A DNA stretch of 64,000 nucleotides from Candidatus Woesearchaeota archaeon (GTDB lineage Archaea > Nanobdellota > Nanobdellia > Woesearchaeales > SM23-78): positions 1-64,000 of the forward strand of contig JAHWIP010000003.1 of assembly GCA_019322375.1 (NCBI GenBank), given 5' to 3'. The translations under genes and the position numbers were made by a program. Below are positions 1-8,721 of the stretch, one piece after another; positions within the stretch are counted from its first letter, which is position 1; every line of letters starts with the position of its first letter. Under the pieces are notes generated by a model. It was not told where the DNA came from and did no database searches. It saw only the letters and a program-made list of their open reading frames with translations.

Positions 1-397
1 CAATGTATATAATCCATGACAGGATTCCGAAGAAGATAATGCTGCACAGCAAAACATCCCATCCAAGAATGCTGGCAAGAGCACTTCCTCCGCCAATAGT
101 ATAAGCAATAAGAGCACCGTAAATGCCAATAATCAGGCATACAAACATAAAGTATTTGCCAAGCCTGCCAGTGTACTTTTCTGCATAACCAGTGAGCTGA
201 TGATTACCCTTGGTTCTAAGCACAACCTCTCCCAGATAAAGATTGATTAGCAGGAACACAAGGCCAATAACAATGATATTAACCAGCCCAGTAATAAAAC
301 CTGCCTTAGCAACAACATAAGGAATACCCAGAATACCAGCACCAATAACACAGCCGATCAAAGTAGCTGCTGCTTCAAATAACCTCTTTTTTCGCAT
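1..397 (-). CDS. Amino-acid permease of the LeuT fold (AAAP/aromatic amino-acid transporter type), truncated by window edge
   Basis: The reverse strand reads from an ATG at 397 without a stop to base 1, giving the first ~132 residues. The protein opens with MRKKRLFEAAATLIG and then a glycine-rich first helix, CVIGAGILGIPYVVAKAGF. This broken helix is typical of amino-acid permeases of the APC/AAAP superfamily, where it forms part of the substrate site. Three or four membrane segments follow. It probably imports amino acids by cation symport across the cytoplasmic membrane, but the substrate cannot be told from this fragment. A TATA box lies 24-31 bp upstream, which suggests a leaderless transcript. 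The C-terminal two thirds lie outside the window. Confidence 0.8.
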   Translation of the reverse strand, partial: MRKKRLFEAAATLIGCVIGAGILGIPYVVAKAGFITGLVNIIVIGLVFLLINLYLGEVVLRTKGNHQLTGYAEKYTGRLGKYFMFVCLIIGIYGALIAYTIGGGSALASILGWDVLLCSIIFFGILSWIIYI

Positions 398-419
398 ATG
401 CTAATCTTTAATTATTTCT

Positions 420-428
420 TTTTTTAAA
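420..428 (-). promoter_or_regulatory. TATA box of the permease gene
   Basis: The reverse strand reads TTTAAAAAA 24-31 bp upstream of the permease ATG. This is the usual spacing for a leaderless archaeal transcript. Confidence 0.5.
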
Positions 429-482
429 CGTTTCTATTTAGATAAGGTTGATTAGGATGTGGGCTGAGAGGTTTTGATGTTA

Positions 483-566
483 AATTCCTGTTCCGCAAGC
501 CGACCCATATGAGCGAAGCGGAGTATGGGGAAGGAAGTATGACGCAGACCGACAATTAAAACTTTT
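483..566. repeat. GC-rich intergenic element with a hairpin, left border of the accessory cassette
   Basis: This short GC-rich patch stands out in an AT-rich gap. It holds a hairpin with stem CCCATA/TATGGG around a GAGCGAAGCGGAG-like loop (about 505-530), and ends with GACCGACAAT at 547-556. The same 10 bases occur in inverted orientation at 2619-2628, just after the third cassette gene. Its composition resembles the MITE-like elements at 4160 and 8722, but I could not align it to them. Confidence 0.45.
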
Positions 567-616
567 TATAGTTATTTAGGGGCAATTTCTATAGTTAGAG
601 CAATTAATAAGTAATC

Positions 617-625
617 TTTTTATAT
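617..625 (+). promoter_or_regulatory. TATA box of the accessory cassette
   Basis: TTTTATATG lies 25-33 bp before the ATG at 650, and there is no Shine-Dalgarno sequence. The cassette is probably read as one leaderless transcript. Confidence 0.5.
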
Positions 626-649
626 GTGTATCAGTTTTAGACTTTTAAA

Positions 650-1744
650 ATGGGTTTTTTAAAGAAATTATTTGGGGAAGAACCATCAAACGAAGAGTCG
701 TACGATGAAGATGTTCAAGAAGTAGATTTAGAGCCAACATCGGAGATTTCAGAAGAACTTAAAGAAAGAATAAAAAAACTTTTAGAAAGTGGTAAAGATC
801 AAAAAGAAATAAAAAAATCTCTTTTAGGGTTAGGATATAGTGAAAAAGAAGTTGAAAAATTGATTACTTCTTTAACAAAAATATCTAAAGCTGAGGATCT
901 ATATTCTTTAAGTGGTCAAGCATTTGAACATTTTTTAGCGGATCTCTTTACACATTTAGGGTATCCTTCTGTTAAAACAAAAACTACTGGAGACCAAGGA
1001 GGAGATTTAGTAATTAAGAAAGGAGAAGACAGAATTGTTGTTCAGGCAAAAAACTTCTCTGGAAATCTGGTTGGCAATAAAGCTATCCAAGAAGTGTTCA
1101 CTTCTAAATCCTATTATGATTGTAATAAAGCTATGGTAGTTACCACATCGAGATTTACAAGAGCTGCTATAGAATTAGCCGAAAAAAATAAGATTGAGTT
1201 ATGGGACAAAAATAAATTAACTGAAATTATAGACAAAACAAAATTTGTTTGGTTTCCTGAAGAAAAGCATTTGAGACAGGGGGAAAGACTTAAAATTTCT
1301 GGAATATCGGTTGAAAACCACCCCTTTGCAATCAAGTTAAGAAAAATTAAGCAAATCGGAAATGTAGTAAGTACGAATCACATGAGTGGTCATCAGACTA
1401 AAATTGGAGAACTTGTTAAAGTGGGGTTTGAAATCAAAAACATTTCTGATAAAGATTGGGCTGTTGGTTCTCAAAATGCTTTTTTAGTAGATAAATCTAA
1501 TAAACAACACCAAGCAGTTAAGTTAGGGATGGAAGATGATAAAGAAGTTTACTTTGTCCCATACGATTATCACGAGGTTTATTCTGGTTGCAGTTTACGT
1601 TTTAACTTGTTGTTTCATAAGAAAGCTCTTTTAGGTGGAGTTAAAAAGTTTGTAATAAATATAAGCTACACCACACCCGAAGCGTATCATGGTGGCACTT
1701 ATGAAACTAAAAATAAAATTTTCAAAATTGAAATGAGCCAATAA
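650..1744 (+). CDS. Mrr-type restriction endonuclease-like protein with C-terminal DUF4352-like beta domain
   Basis: The 364-residue protein has three parts. An acidic, lysine-rich helical region (1-75) carries a short UBA/HTH-like stretch. An Mrr_cat-like PD-(D/E)XK nuclease domain (~85-200) follows, seen as GQAFEHFLADLFTHLGY, then GDQGGDLVIKKG and IVVQAKNF, which give the D...QxK catalytic pattern. A beta-rich C-terminus (~225-360) with LVKVGFEIKNISDKDW resembles DUF4352/Telomeric-type immunoglobulin-like domains. Mrr-family enzymes cut modified or foreign DNA, so a defence role is likely but inferred. The stop codon overlaps the next start (TAATG). Its base composition is more AT-rich than the flanking FEN-1 gene, consistent with recent acquisition. 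Confidence 0.75.
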   Translation: MGFLKKLFGEEPSNEESYDEDVQEVDLEPTSEISEELKERIKKLLESGKDQKEIKKSLLGLGYSEKEVEKLITSLTKISKAEDLYSLSGQAFEHFLADLFTHLGYPSVKTKTTGDQGGDLVIKKGEDRIVVQAKNFSGNLVGNKAIQEVFTSKSYYDCNKAMVVTTSRFTRAAIELAEKNKIELWDKNKLTEIIDKTKFVWFPEEKHLRQGERLKISGISVENHPFAIKLRKIKQIGNVVSTNHMSGHQTKIGELVKVGFEIKNISDKDWAVGSQNAFLVDKSNKQHQAVKLGMEDDKEVYFVPYDYHEVYSGCSLRFNLLFHKKALLGGVKKFVINISYTTPEAYHGGTYETKNKIFKIEMSQ

Positions 1745-2082
1745 TGAATGAAACACAAAAAAGAATTGCTGAAAAGATTTATTCTATGGAAGGTTATAGA
1801 CACCATAATCATGTTAGAAGATTAAAGAAAAAATTAGCTAAATCTTTACATGAAGATGGACATAATATTAATGAAATTAGTGAAATAATTCATTCAAAAC
1901 CATCTTACACTCAAAGATATATCCATGAAGAATGGGGATTTGATGCAATCGGAGAGAATGATATAGTTTTATATGTTTTTGGCGGTATTGGCGTAATAGT
2001 TGTTAGTTTCATTTTGGGTTTGTGGTTCTTTCCTCTAGGAATTGTTCTTTTAATCTTGATTAAATGGAAATTGTTGGATTAA
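1744..2082 (+). CDS. Small HTH-like protein with two C-terminal membrane segments
   Basis: This 112-residue protein starts on the stop codon of the upstream nuclease gene, so the two are translationally coupled. The first ~70 residues are basic and helical, with a possible helix-turn-helix (INEISEIIHSKPSYTQRYIHEEW). Residues ~78-110 form one long or two short hydrophobic segments (IVLYVFGGIGVIVVSFILGLW and FPLGIVLLILIKW). I do not recognise the family. A DNA- or RNA-binding head on a membrane anchor would fit a sensor or effector in the cassette, but nothing in the sequence proves it. Confidence 0.7.
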   Translation: MNETQKRIAEKIYSMEGYRHHNHVRRLKKKLAKSLHEDGHNINEISEIIHSKPSYTQRYIHEEWGFDAIGENDIVLYVFGGIGVIVVSFILGLWFFPLGIVLLILIKWKLLD

Positions 2083-2083
2083 G

Positions 2084-2611
2084 ATGATTGATGAGAATTA
2101 TATTTTAACAAAAGAGAAACTCTGTTTTCATCATACTAAAATAGAAAATATCAAAGGAATCTTAGCGGAAGGTTTAAAGCCGGGTTCAAAACATGATGAA
2201 AATGGAGATATTAAAGAATATTATAAACTTTACCCTAACGAACCTGAAAGAATTTTTGTTGTTTGCTTTGATGGGGAAAACACAGAATTTGAGAGAAACT
2301 ATCATACCAAAATTGAAAGAAATCCAAAAGATGGAGAAAGAGAGAAAAAGATAATCTCACTTTTGAAGCCACAAGATGATAAAATTTGGTTGATTATTTC
2401 TAATGATATAAAACTATTAAACAGAGAAGCAACATATTATGCAAATGCGGTAGAAGACCCAAAAATAACTCCCGATAAGATTATTGCTATTGTTTCCCCA
2501 AATAATTTCGATAATAACTGTGTTAATTTAGATGAATTTAGCGAAGTAAATACGTCAAAAATAAAAGGAAAACTGCTTGTTAGAAATTGCCCCGATAAAA
2601 TAAAAAATTAG
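2084..2611 (+). CDS. Possible ADP-ribosyltransferase-fold protein (DarT/Tpt1-like N-terminus)
   Basis: The 175-residue protein starts 2 bp after the previous stop. Its N-terminus, LCFHHTKIENIKGILAEGLKPGS, matches the opening H-[HT]-x3-N-[IL]-x2-IL-x2-GL pattern seen in ADP-ribosyltransferase-fold proteins such as DarT, Tpt1 and related toxins. A later stretch (WLIISNDIKLLNREATYYAN) could supply the remaining NAD-site strands, but I cannot assign catalytic residues. If the fold call is right it would be a toxin or effector modifying nucleic acid or protein. The alternative is an unknown conserved protein. Composition is AT-rich like its two partners. Confidence 0.6.
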   Translation: MIDENYILTKEKLCFHHTKIENIKGILAEGLKPGSKHDENGDIKEYYKLYPNEPERIFVVCFDGENTEFERNYHTKIERNPKDGEREKKIISLLKPQDDKIWLIISNDIKLLNREATYYANAVEDPKITPDKIIAIVSPNNFDNNCVNLDEFSEVNTSKIKGKLLVRNCPDKIKN

Positions 2612-2618
2612 TATCATC

Positions 2619-2628
2619 ATTGTCGGTC
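2619..2628. repeat. Right copy of the 10-bp inverted repeat around the accessory cassette
   Basis: ATTGTCGGTC here is the exact reverse complement of GACCGACAAT at 547-556. The pair encloses all three cassette genes. Ten bases could match by chance within 2 kb, so the repeat is suggestive only. Confidence 0.4.
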
Positions 2629-2708
2629 GAGTAATATTGAAACTATCATCTATCAAACGCATAGTTTTTTGTTTAATATGTGTTATGTCTGGTTTCTTTC
2701 GAACAGAA

Positions 2709-3740
2709 TCAAAAATACTCCCCCAACCCCTTCTGGCGTTTATCACTGGCTTCCTCCAGCCTCTCCAATGCCTTCTCCACCCTCTCCCTGCTAAAGTCAT
2801 GCTCTTCAACAAGTACCTTGATAAGCTTTTCTTTATCTATGGGCTTCCATTTAAGTTCATATTTATCAGTTACTTTCATATGCTTGATTAAATCAAAAAC
2901 GTCTTTCCAGCTAAAATCAAAGAATTCATTCCATTTTGCTTCTTTGAACAGTTTATCATAATCATATTTATACTTTTTAATCAATCCAAGGGCTTTTTTA
3001 GGACCAATGCCTTTGATACCGCCGACATTGTAATCAGTGCCTACAAGAATGCCAAGCACAATGAGTTGTTCATGCTCAAGCTTTAATTCTTTAAGCACAT
3101 TTTTCATTTCAATTATTTCTGGCATTACTTCGTCATAAGCAATTGCACCTGGCTTTTTTCTTTTGCCACTAATAGTTAAATTCTTCACTAACTTTGGTGC
3201 ATTAAACATAAAGCAGTCAGCATCCTGGCTTAATACATAGTCAGCATCACCTTTTTTAACAATGTATGATGCCTGGGCTTCTCCTTCACTAGGAGCATCA
3301 ACAATGCACTGGCCAAGGGCTTGTATTAATTCTTTTGCATCCTCAATCATCTCAGGTGTTAGTCTTGTTGTCCTGGCAGCATATTTTTTCATTTCTTCCA
3401 AGTCTTCTTTTTTCTTTGCCTGCCTGAATTTTTTCTGAGCCTTAATCTTTAACTCTTTTCTCCTTTCCCTTTCCTTTGCTTTAAGCTCAGGAACCTCGCC
3501 GTCAAAGCAGAAAATAAATTTCATATTATAAGTCATTAAACGAGTTATTCGATTAAACAAGCCTGTTAAATGACTGGTAACCCTTCCCTTGCTGTCAGTC
3601 AGATACGAGCCATCTCTCTGCCTGATACTGCTAAGAAACTGGTAAAGAAGATTATAAGTGTCAACAGCAAGAGTCTTGTTTTTCAAATCCTCTATATTAA
3701 TCTTTTCAGGAGTTAAGATATCAGTTATTGCAATGCCCAT
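2709..3740 (-). CDS. fen: Flap endonuclease 1
   Basis: At 343 residues it has the normal length of archaeal FEN-1. The N-nuclease part carries D27 (TLAVDTYN) and FIFCFDGEVP. The I-nuclease part carries SEGEAQASYI, SQDAD and GILVGTDYNVGGIKGIGPKKA, the metal-binding carboxylates and helix-hairpin-helix. The last eight residues, QKGLGEYF, are a PIP box for binding the PCNA clamp. It removes 5' flaps during Okazaki-fragment maturation and base-excision repair. Its end faces the accessory cassette at 650-2611 (convergent genes). Confidence 0.97.
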   Translation of the reverse strand: MGIAITDILTPEKINIEDLKNKTLAVDTYNLLYQFLSSIRQRDGSYLTDSKGRVTSHLTGLFNRITRLMTYNMKFIFCFDGEVPELKAKERERRKELKIKAQKKFRQAKKKEDLEEMKKYAARTTRLTPEMIEDAKELIQALGQCIVDAPSEGEAQASYIVKKGDADYVLSQDADCFMFNAPKLVKNLTISGKRKKPGAIAYDEVMPEIIEMKNVLKELKLEHEQLIVLGILVGTDYNVGGIKGIGPKKALGLIKKYKYDYDKLFKEAKWNEFFDFSWKDVFDLIKHMKVTDKYELKWKPIDKEKLIKVLVEEHDFSRERVEKALERLEEASDKRQKGLGEYF

Positions 3741-3781
3741 GAGGGGAAGGAGGTTTTGGTAGTATTTAAAGTTATTTTAAA

Positions 3782-4084
3782 TCAAAAAACATCTATAACG
3801 TATTTTTCTTTTAATTCAGCCCTTATTTCCTTAACTTCTTTATTTTTTGCTTCAAGATTTTCCAAAGGATTTTTTGAAAGAGTTAGTATTCTCTCTAAGA
3901 TCCCTTCTTCTATATCAATTCTTTTATAAGGAAATGTTAACTCACTTTGTGAATATAAATGGTTAGCAATAGTTAAATGGGCTTGATTTGTGTCTAATGA
4001 CATATTATTCAAACTTATTATTCCAAGGTTTTGCATGTAAAGAATTGAGCTGAACACGCCGGCTCTTATAATTACTTCTGTCAT
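3782..4084 (-). CDS. Hypothetical 100-residue protein
   Basis: I do not recognise this protein. It starts MTEVIIRAGVFSSILYMQNLG, has a mixed alpha/beta middle and a charged helical C-terminus (NLEAKNKEVKEIRAELKEK). No signal peptide or membrane segment is visible. It lies 42 bp upstream of fen on the same strand but has A/T-rich codon use unlike fen, so it may be an accessory gene. The reading frame is clean, but there is no independent evidence of expression. Confidence 0.55.
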   Translation of the reverse strand: MTEVIIRAGVFSSILYMQNLGIISLNNMSLDTNQAHLTIANHLYSQSELTFPYKRIDIEEGILERILTLSKNPLENLEAKNKEVKEIRAELKEKYVIDVF

Positions 4085-4159
4085 TTTAAAAACTATAACA
4101 AAAGGGAAAAGAAAGGATGTTAATAATATTTTCGCTTAGAGACAGAAGTTAAAATTTTT

Positions 4160-4302
4160 GCTTCGCAAGGTTGGTGCCAGCTCGGGCACGCATATGGTTG
4201 AGGAGTGCTTCGGCTCCCCGGATGGGGCGTCCCCCTCCTTCGCGGACAATTGTTAAGTTGAGGTATGCCCTCGCAAATAGGCATCAACCAACCTTGCTAC
4301 GC
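4160..4302 (+). mobile_element. MITE-like element, copy 1 (143 bp, terminal inverted repeats)
   Basis: This GC-rich block has imperfect 16-bp terminal inverted repeats: GCTTCGCAAGGTTGGT at 4160-4175, and its near reverse complement at 4287-4302 (14 of 16 positions). The interior contains CCAGCTCGGGC, GGGGCGTCCCCC and ATGCCCTCGC. The same blocks recur in the same order in reverse orientation at 8722-8862. It holds no convincing ORF. The structure fits a non-autonomous transposable element, or a mobile structured-RNA element. I see no transposase in the window. Confidence 0.7.
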
Positions 4303-4323
4303 TAATAAAGAAAACACTTACCC

Positions 4324-4920
4324 TCACTTAACAGCCAGCAATATAAAGAACAAGATGCCTACAAATACAAAAATGCCTATGCCTATCAAGCCTGTTCTGG
4401 CCAGCCTGTTTGCCACCATGTCTCCGAGGTCGTTTATTTTCTGGTTAAAGGTGTCCATTAGCTTGGTCTGGAACACGCTGATGGCATGGGTGTATTCTCC
4501 CATTCTCTGGTTAAAGGTGCGAATCTCTTTGGTCAGGTCTACTATGCTCTGCTTGTCTGCTGCTTCAAACATCTCCATGACTTTGCTTAATCTTTTTAAT
4601 ACTATGTCCAGTTCTTGTTTTTCCTCTGGAAAATGCTTGGCAAAATTATATATTTTGTCAGAGCCAGATTTAAGATAAGCCAGTTGCTGGGTTAACAGCT
4701 TTCTCAGCTCTGTGTCTGTAAAATCAATTTTCTTGGTTATTGACCTGAAGTTTTCCATGAACTCATGGTATTGTTGGGGAGAAAGTCCTCCTCCGCCTCC
4801 TGTTAAAGGGGCTTTGTTCAGGGCCTGGTTTAACACTTCTACATTTGTAGCAAGAATTCTTAGTTCTTCATCCCGCAGGTTATCTTTATCCTTTTTCCCC
4901 AGTAAAGAAGCATAATCCAT
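4324..4920 (-). CDS. Coiled-coil protein with C-terminal membrane anchor
   Basis: The 198-residue protein has a charged N-terminus, a Gly5 linker near residue 45, ~110 residues of amphipathic helix (for example DLTKEIRTFNQRMGEYTHAISVF), and ends in a single hydrophobic segment (GLIGIGIFVFVGILFFILLAVK). It is a tail-anchored protein with its bulk probably in the cytoplasm. It is divergently transcribed from the filament ATPase and lies inside the MITE-bounded segment, so it may belong with filament assembly, perhaps as a scaffold. I do not recognise a named family. The ATG at 4920 is the only good start. Confidence 0.75.
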   Translation of the reverse strand: MDYASLLGKKDKDNLRDEELRILATNVEVLNQALNKAPLTGGGGGLSPQQYHEFMENFRSITKKIDFTDTELRKLLTQQLAYLKSGSDKIYNFAKHFPEEKQELDIVLKRLSKVMEMFEAADKQSIVDLTKEIRTFNQRMGEYTHAISVFQTKLMDTFNQKINDLGDMVANRLARTGLIGIGIFVFVGILFFILLAVK

Positions 4921-5051
4921 TTTGTCTTTTTAACATTTATATTAGAACACATATAAACCTTTCTTATTCTTTTAAAGTGGTTACAAATCATTTTAAATCT
5001 CTATAATAATAATTCATATTAATTGAATTTTATTAGAGGAGGGTATGATAT

Positions 5052-6782
5052 ATGGCTGAAAAAGACACTATTTTAGGTGCAGGAGTATTAGAGATAGATT
5101 GCACTGCTTGCAAGAACTCTTTTGGTGCTTTATCTTTGTCAAAGGCGTGCCATAAATGCATAGAAGTCAAGGAGTATGATCATCTCAGACTCCAGTCAGT
5201 GCTTTTTACAAAGGAGTATAATCATAAAACAGAACTTATAGCAATAACACCTTTTTTCATGGATGTAATCCTCGGAGTCGTGCCTGAAGGCGTGAAAATT
5301 GTTTCTACTTATACTATTAAGAAGACAGGAGCCAGGGTTTATATCCTGCAAAAAATTGATGGAAGCGGTTATATTTATTATATAAGGATTCCTGAGACCA
5401 ATGTGACTTTTGCACAGCTGCTTCAGCTCTACAAGGAAGTTGATGCTTTTAAGAAGTCTGGGATGACAGAAAACCCTCTTATTCAGAGATGGTATTTGTA
5501 CTATGGAATTCTAGAGCACTTATTATTTGATGAACACTTGCTGGAAATAAATATTAATCCTCCGGGTTATAAAACTCCTATAAGACTGGTGCATTCAGAA
5601 TTTGATGAGTGCGTGACAAATATTTATCCTTCAGATGATTTTCTTAACTATCTTTCCACCAGGATTAAAATCATGACAGGAAGGCCTCTTAACAAGGCGC
5701 AGCCCCAGCTGGACGGAGAGGTTAAAGTAGAGAATGAGAAAGCAAGAATAGAAGCAGTTATTCAGCCTTTCTCAGTTTTTGGCTTGGGATATTCTTTGAG
5801 AAAGCACAGGGAAAAGCCCTGGACCCTGCCTTTGTTCATGCAGGTAAAAGCCTTTAACTACTGGTTTGCAGGGCTAATGTCATTGGCAATTGCTCATGGA
5901 AGAACCTTTTTATGCGCAGGCCCCAGGGGTTCAGGAAAAACAGCCATGCTTGGAAGCCTGGTAATGGAAATCCTGCCCAAATACAGAATCATAACAATAG
6001 AGGATACCCAGGAACTGCCAATAGAAGCATACAAATCCCTTGGATATGATATCCTGCCTTTAAAAGTAAGAAGCGCCCTGCTTAAGTCTGGCATGGAAAT
6101 AGGTTTTGACACTGGCTTAAGAACTTCGCTTCGTTTAGGAGACTCTTGTCTTATAATTGGGGAGGTAAGAAGCACAGAAGCAAGAGTGCTGTACGAAGCA
6201 ATGAGGGTAGGTGCAATGTCAAACACAGTAGGAGGAACCATTCACAGCGACAATCCATACGGAGTATTTGACAGGGTGGTTAATGACCTTGGAGTTCCAA
6301 AAGGCTCGTTTAAAGTTACAGATTTAATCATAATTCTTAACCAGATAAAATCTCCTACAGGCCTGAAACGAGTAAGACGAGTTCTAAGTGTTACAGAGGT
6401 AACCAAGGATTGGAGTGATGAACCTGTGTTCCAGGACTTGCTGGTTTATAATCCTCAAAAAGATGTTCTTGAACCAACAGATTTCCTGCTAAAAGGAAAA
6501 TCAATAATGCTGAATGAGATATTAAAAAGGTCAAAAGGATACAAGAACTATAATGCTGTTCTAAAAGATTTGGAACTAAGAGGATGGGCAAAAAAATTAC
6601 ACCTGGAAACAGCAAAGAACAAGGAGCAACTAGAAGCAGAGCATGTGCTTGATGCAAACATCCTGTTCTCAAAACTATTCGACCAGTACAATCCCTTGGA
6701 ATCTGCAAAGAATGAGTCAATATTCAAACTAGCCTTTGAGAGTCATCTTAAACAAAGCTTTTATCTAAAGGAAAAAGAATAA
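5052..6782 (+). CDS. Type IV filament/archaellum-type assembly ATPase (FlaI/TadA/VirB11 family)
   Basis: The 576-residue secretion ATPase drives extrusion of pilin subunits. A CxxC...CxxC zinc motif lies at residues 17, 20, 33 and 36. The catalytic half has Walker A GPRGSGKTAML (~290-300), ITIEDTQELP (Asp box), Walker B IIGEVRSTEARVLYEAM and the His box GTIHSDNPYGVF. A strong Shine-Dalgarno (GAGGAGGGT) at 5035-5043 fixes the ATG at 5052. The membrane platform gene follows directly. The N-terminal zinc motif is not part of classic ArlI and is closer to archaeal pilus ATPases. The ATPase probably serves the pilin-like proteins of clusters A and B. Confidence 0.93.
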   Translation: MAEKDTILGAGVLEIDCTACKNSFGALSLSKACHKCIEVKEYDHLRLQSVLFTKEYNHKTELIAITPFFMDVILGVVPEGVKIVSTYTIKKTGARVYILQKIDGSGYIYYIRIPETNVTFAQLLQLYKEVDAFKKSGMTENPLIQRWYLYYGILEHLLFDEHLLEININPPGYKTPIRLVHSEFDECVTNIYPSDDFLNYLSTRIKIMTGRPLNKAQPQLDGEVKVENEKARIEAVIQPFSVFGLGYSLRKHREKPWTLPLFMQVKAFNYWFAGLMSLAIAHGRTFLCAGPRGSGKTAMLGSLVMEILPKYRIITIEDTQELPIEAYKSLGYDILPLKVRSALLKSGMEIGFDTGLRTSLRLGDSCLIIGEVRSTEARVLYEAMRVGAMSNTVGGTIHSDNPYGVFDRVVNDLGVPKGSFKVTDLIIILNQIKSPTGLKRVRRVLSVTEVTKDWSDEPVFQDLLVYNPQKDVLEPTDFLLKGKSIMLNEILKRSKGYKNYNAVLKDLELRGWAKKLHLETAKNKEQLEAEHVLDANILFSKLFDQYNPLESAKNESIFKLAFESHLKQSFYLKEKE

Positions 6783-6816
6783 GCATAAACAGGATAGAGC
6801 TAAACAGGATAAGAAA

Positions 6817-8682
6817 TTGGATCTTATAAAAATATATGCCATAGGGGAGGACCTCCCTTTTTCATTCTCAGTCCCTGCGATAGATAGAAAACTTAAATTT
6901 GTAGAGTTCCCTTACACCAGCAAAGGGGTATTCGGAGTGTCTCTCTCGTTTCTATTTATCTTTGGCTTTTTCACTCTGATCTCGCTCATAATAAAGTTAT
7001 CATCTTTTTTTATTTATTCATTTTTTTTCATAGGACTTATCCTGGTCCTTATCTCTTACATGTATCCTGTTCACATATTCTACACCCAGAGAATGATGAG
7101 TTATAGAGAAGAGATGCTTAAATCAATTATGAGAATAGCAACCTTTATCTCAATGAACACCAGCATGGAATATGCAATTATTAATACAAGGCGGCATTTG
7201 TGGGGCACTCTGAAAACCCAGTTCACAGATATAGTGAACAAACTCCAAAGAAGAGACTACAACACACTGGGTGATGCTTTTGAACACTACACTCCCATAT
7301 GGAACGAGGTTAACCCTGATTTTGTAAAATCCCTTAGATTGATAGAGACCGCAGCCATGTCAAAAGAAGAGGACAGGATGAAAATCCTGGATGAAGTTCA
7401 GGAAACATTAATCATAAGCTATCACACAATGGGCAAGCGGTTTGCAGAAGACCTGTCATCAAAAGCAAAATCATTAGTAACCATAGGAGTTCTTTTTCCT
7501 GTAATCTCTTTAATGCTTCTTCCATTAGTATCAGTGTTTCTTCCAGAAGTGGTCAGCACTCCCTTGGTAACCTTCTTCTATACTATCCTGTTTCCTGTGT
7601 TGCTCTTGGTCATGGCTCTTAATTTTTCAGCTTTGAGAATACAAGTAGATACTATTCGTATATCAGACTCTCCCTTATACAAGAAACCTTCTGCATGGCT
7701 GCTTCTTATAGGAGCAATAATAATCCTTGTTTTTTCAGCACCCACAATAGCCCACCTGCTAACAATTGACATGGCAATACCTGAGAGTGTTGAGAATGAA
7801 TACAAATTTGTCTCAATAATTATTTGCCTGCTTTTAGGACTTGGAGTTGCCTTGGCAATTTTTGTTCTAAGCCAGATATATGTAAGGAAATATCATAAGC
7901 TATGGAAAGACGTGGATATGACCGAGAGAGACCTGCCTCATCTGTTACAATCCTTTTCAACCTATCTGACCCTGAACCGGTCTGTTGAGAGCATAATATC
8001 TGATATTGTTGATGATTACAAGATTCATGGGTTTTCAAAACACCCTGTTGTAAAATTTTTCTCAAATATTATTCTCCAGTTAAAAGTAAGCAAAAAGTCA
8101 GTTGCAAATCTTGCCAAGACTCTTTTACCCAAGATTTGCCCTTCAAGAAAAGTGAGCGGAACCCTGTCCCAGATAATCTCTTTCACAGACATTTCCCAGG
8201 AGAGCGCTGCAAAAGCTGCCAAGATGATAAGAAAACAAACCATATCCATTTATCAGCTGGATGATTACATACAAACCATGCTGAGTGAGACCATTTCCTT
8301 AATCAACATCACAGTATCCCTGCTTGCACCCATATTATGTGCAGCTGCTGTGCTAATGTCAATGGCAATTGTGAAGTCCCTGGTATTTGTAGAGAAAATA
8401 CTCTCAGCCCTGGCCTTTGGAGCCAAGATAGATCTGGCCCTGGCAAAAGTGGAATTAATCATTCCCCCAACCATAATCGAAGTTGTAGTGGCAATCTACC
8501 TCTTGGAAATGATACTGGTGCTTTCCTTATTCTCATCAAACATAAAGTATGGTCATGACATGTTTCAATTTGTTAAAACCCTGCTCTCAAACCTGATGGG
8601 CTTTCTTATCTTTGTGGTAATCCTGGTCCTGGGTTACTACTTTCTTGAAACCCTGGTGTTTGGCGAAATCTTTGCTACGTAG
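6817..8682 (+). CDS. Type IV filament membrane platform protein (FlaJ/TadC-like)
   Basis: The 621-residue integral membrane protein has about nine hydrophobic segments arranged as two tandem T2SSF-type halves: two TM near 45-95, pairs near 220-265 and 290-350, and a last cluster from ~490. Large cytoplasmic helical domains lie between them (for example DAFEHYTPIWNEVNPDF and FSTYLTLNRSVESII). It is the expected partner of the ATPase just upstream, 34 bp away. No ATG or GTG is available near the N-terminus. The TTG at 6817, preceded by AGGATAAGA, is the best start, and the frame is open back to 6769. Confidence 0.9.
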   Translation: MDLIKIYAIGEDLPFSFSVPAIDRKLKFVEFPYTSKGVFGVSLSFLFIFGFFTLISLIIKLSSFFIYSFFFIGLILVLISYMYPVHIFYTQRMMSYREEMLKSIMRIATFISMNTSMEYAIINTRRHLWGTLKTQFTDIVNKLQRRDYNTLGDAFEHYTPIWNEVNPDFVKSLRLIETAAMSKEEDRMKILDEVQETLIISYHTMGKRFAEDLSSKAKSLVTIGVLFPVISLMLLPLVSVFLPEVVSTPLVTFFYTILFPVLLLVMALNFSALRIQVDTIRISDSPLYKKPSAWLLLIGAIIILVFSAPTIAHLLTIDMAIPESVENEYKFVSIIICLLLGLGVALAIFVLSQIYVRKYHKLWKDVDMTERDLPHLLQSFSTYLTLNRSVESIISDIVDDYKIHGFSKHPVVKFFSNIILQLKVSKKSVANLAKTLLPKICPSRKVSGTLSQIISFTDISQESAAKAAKMIRKQTISIYQLDDYIQTMLSETISLINITVSLLAPILCAAAVLMSMAIVKSLVFVEKILSALAFGAKIDLALAKVELIIPPTIIEVVVAIYLLEMILVLSLFSSNIKYGHDMFQFVKTLLSNLMGFLIFVVILVLGYYFLETLVFGEIFAT

Positions 8683-8721
8683 CGATTAATGTGCATTTCT
8701 TCTGAGTTAGGGGTATCTATG

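Noticed and set aside
2637..2961. Two forward open frames overlapping the 3' end of fen
   Set aside because: They run antisense to the conserved C-terminus of FEN-1 and have no family features.
4265..4678. Forward open frame starting in the MITE-like element and running antisense to the coiled-coil gene
   Set aside because: The opposite frame gives a coherent coiled-coil plus membrane anchor, while this one has no recognisable content.
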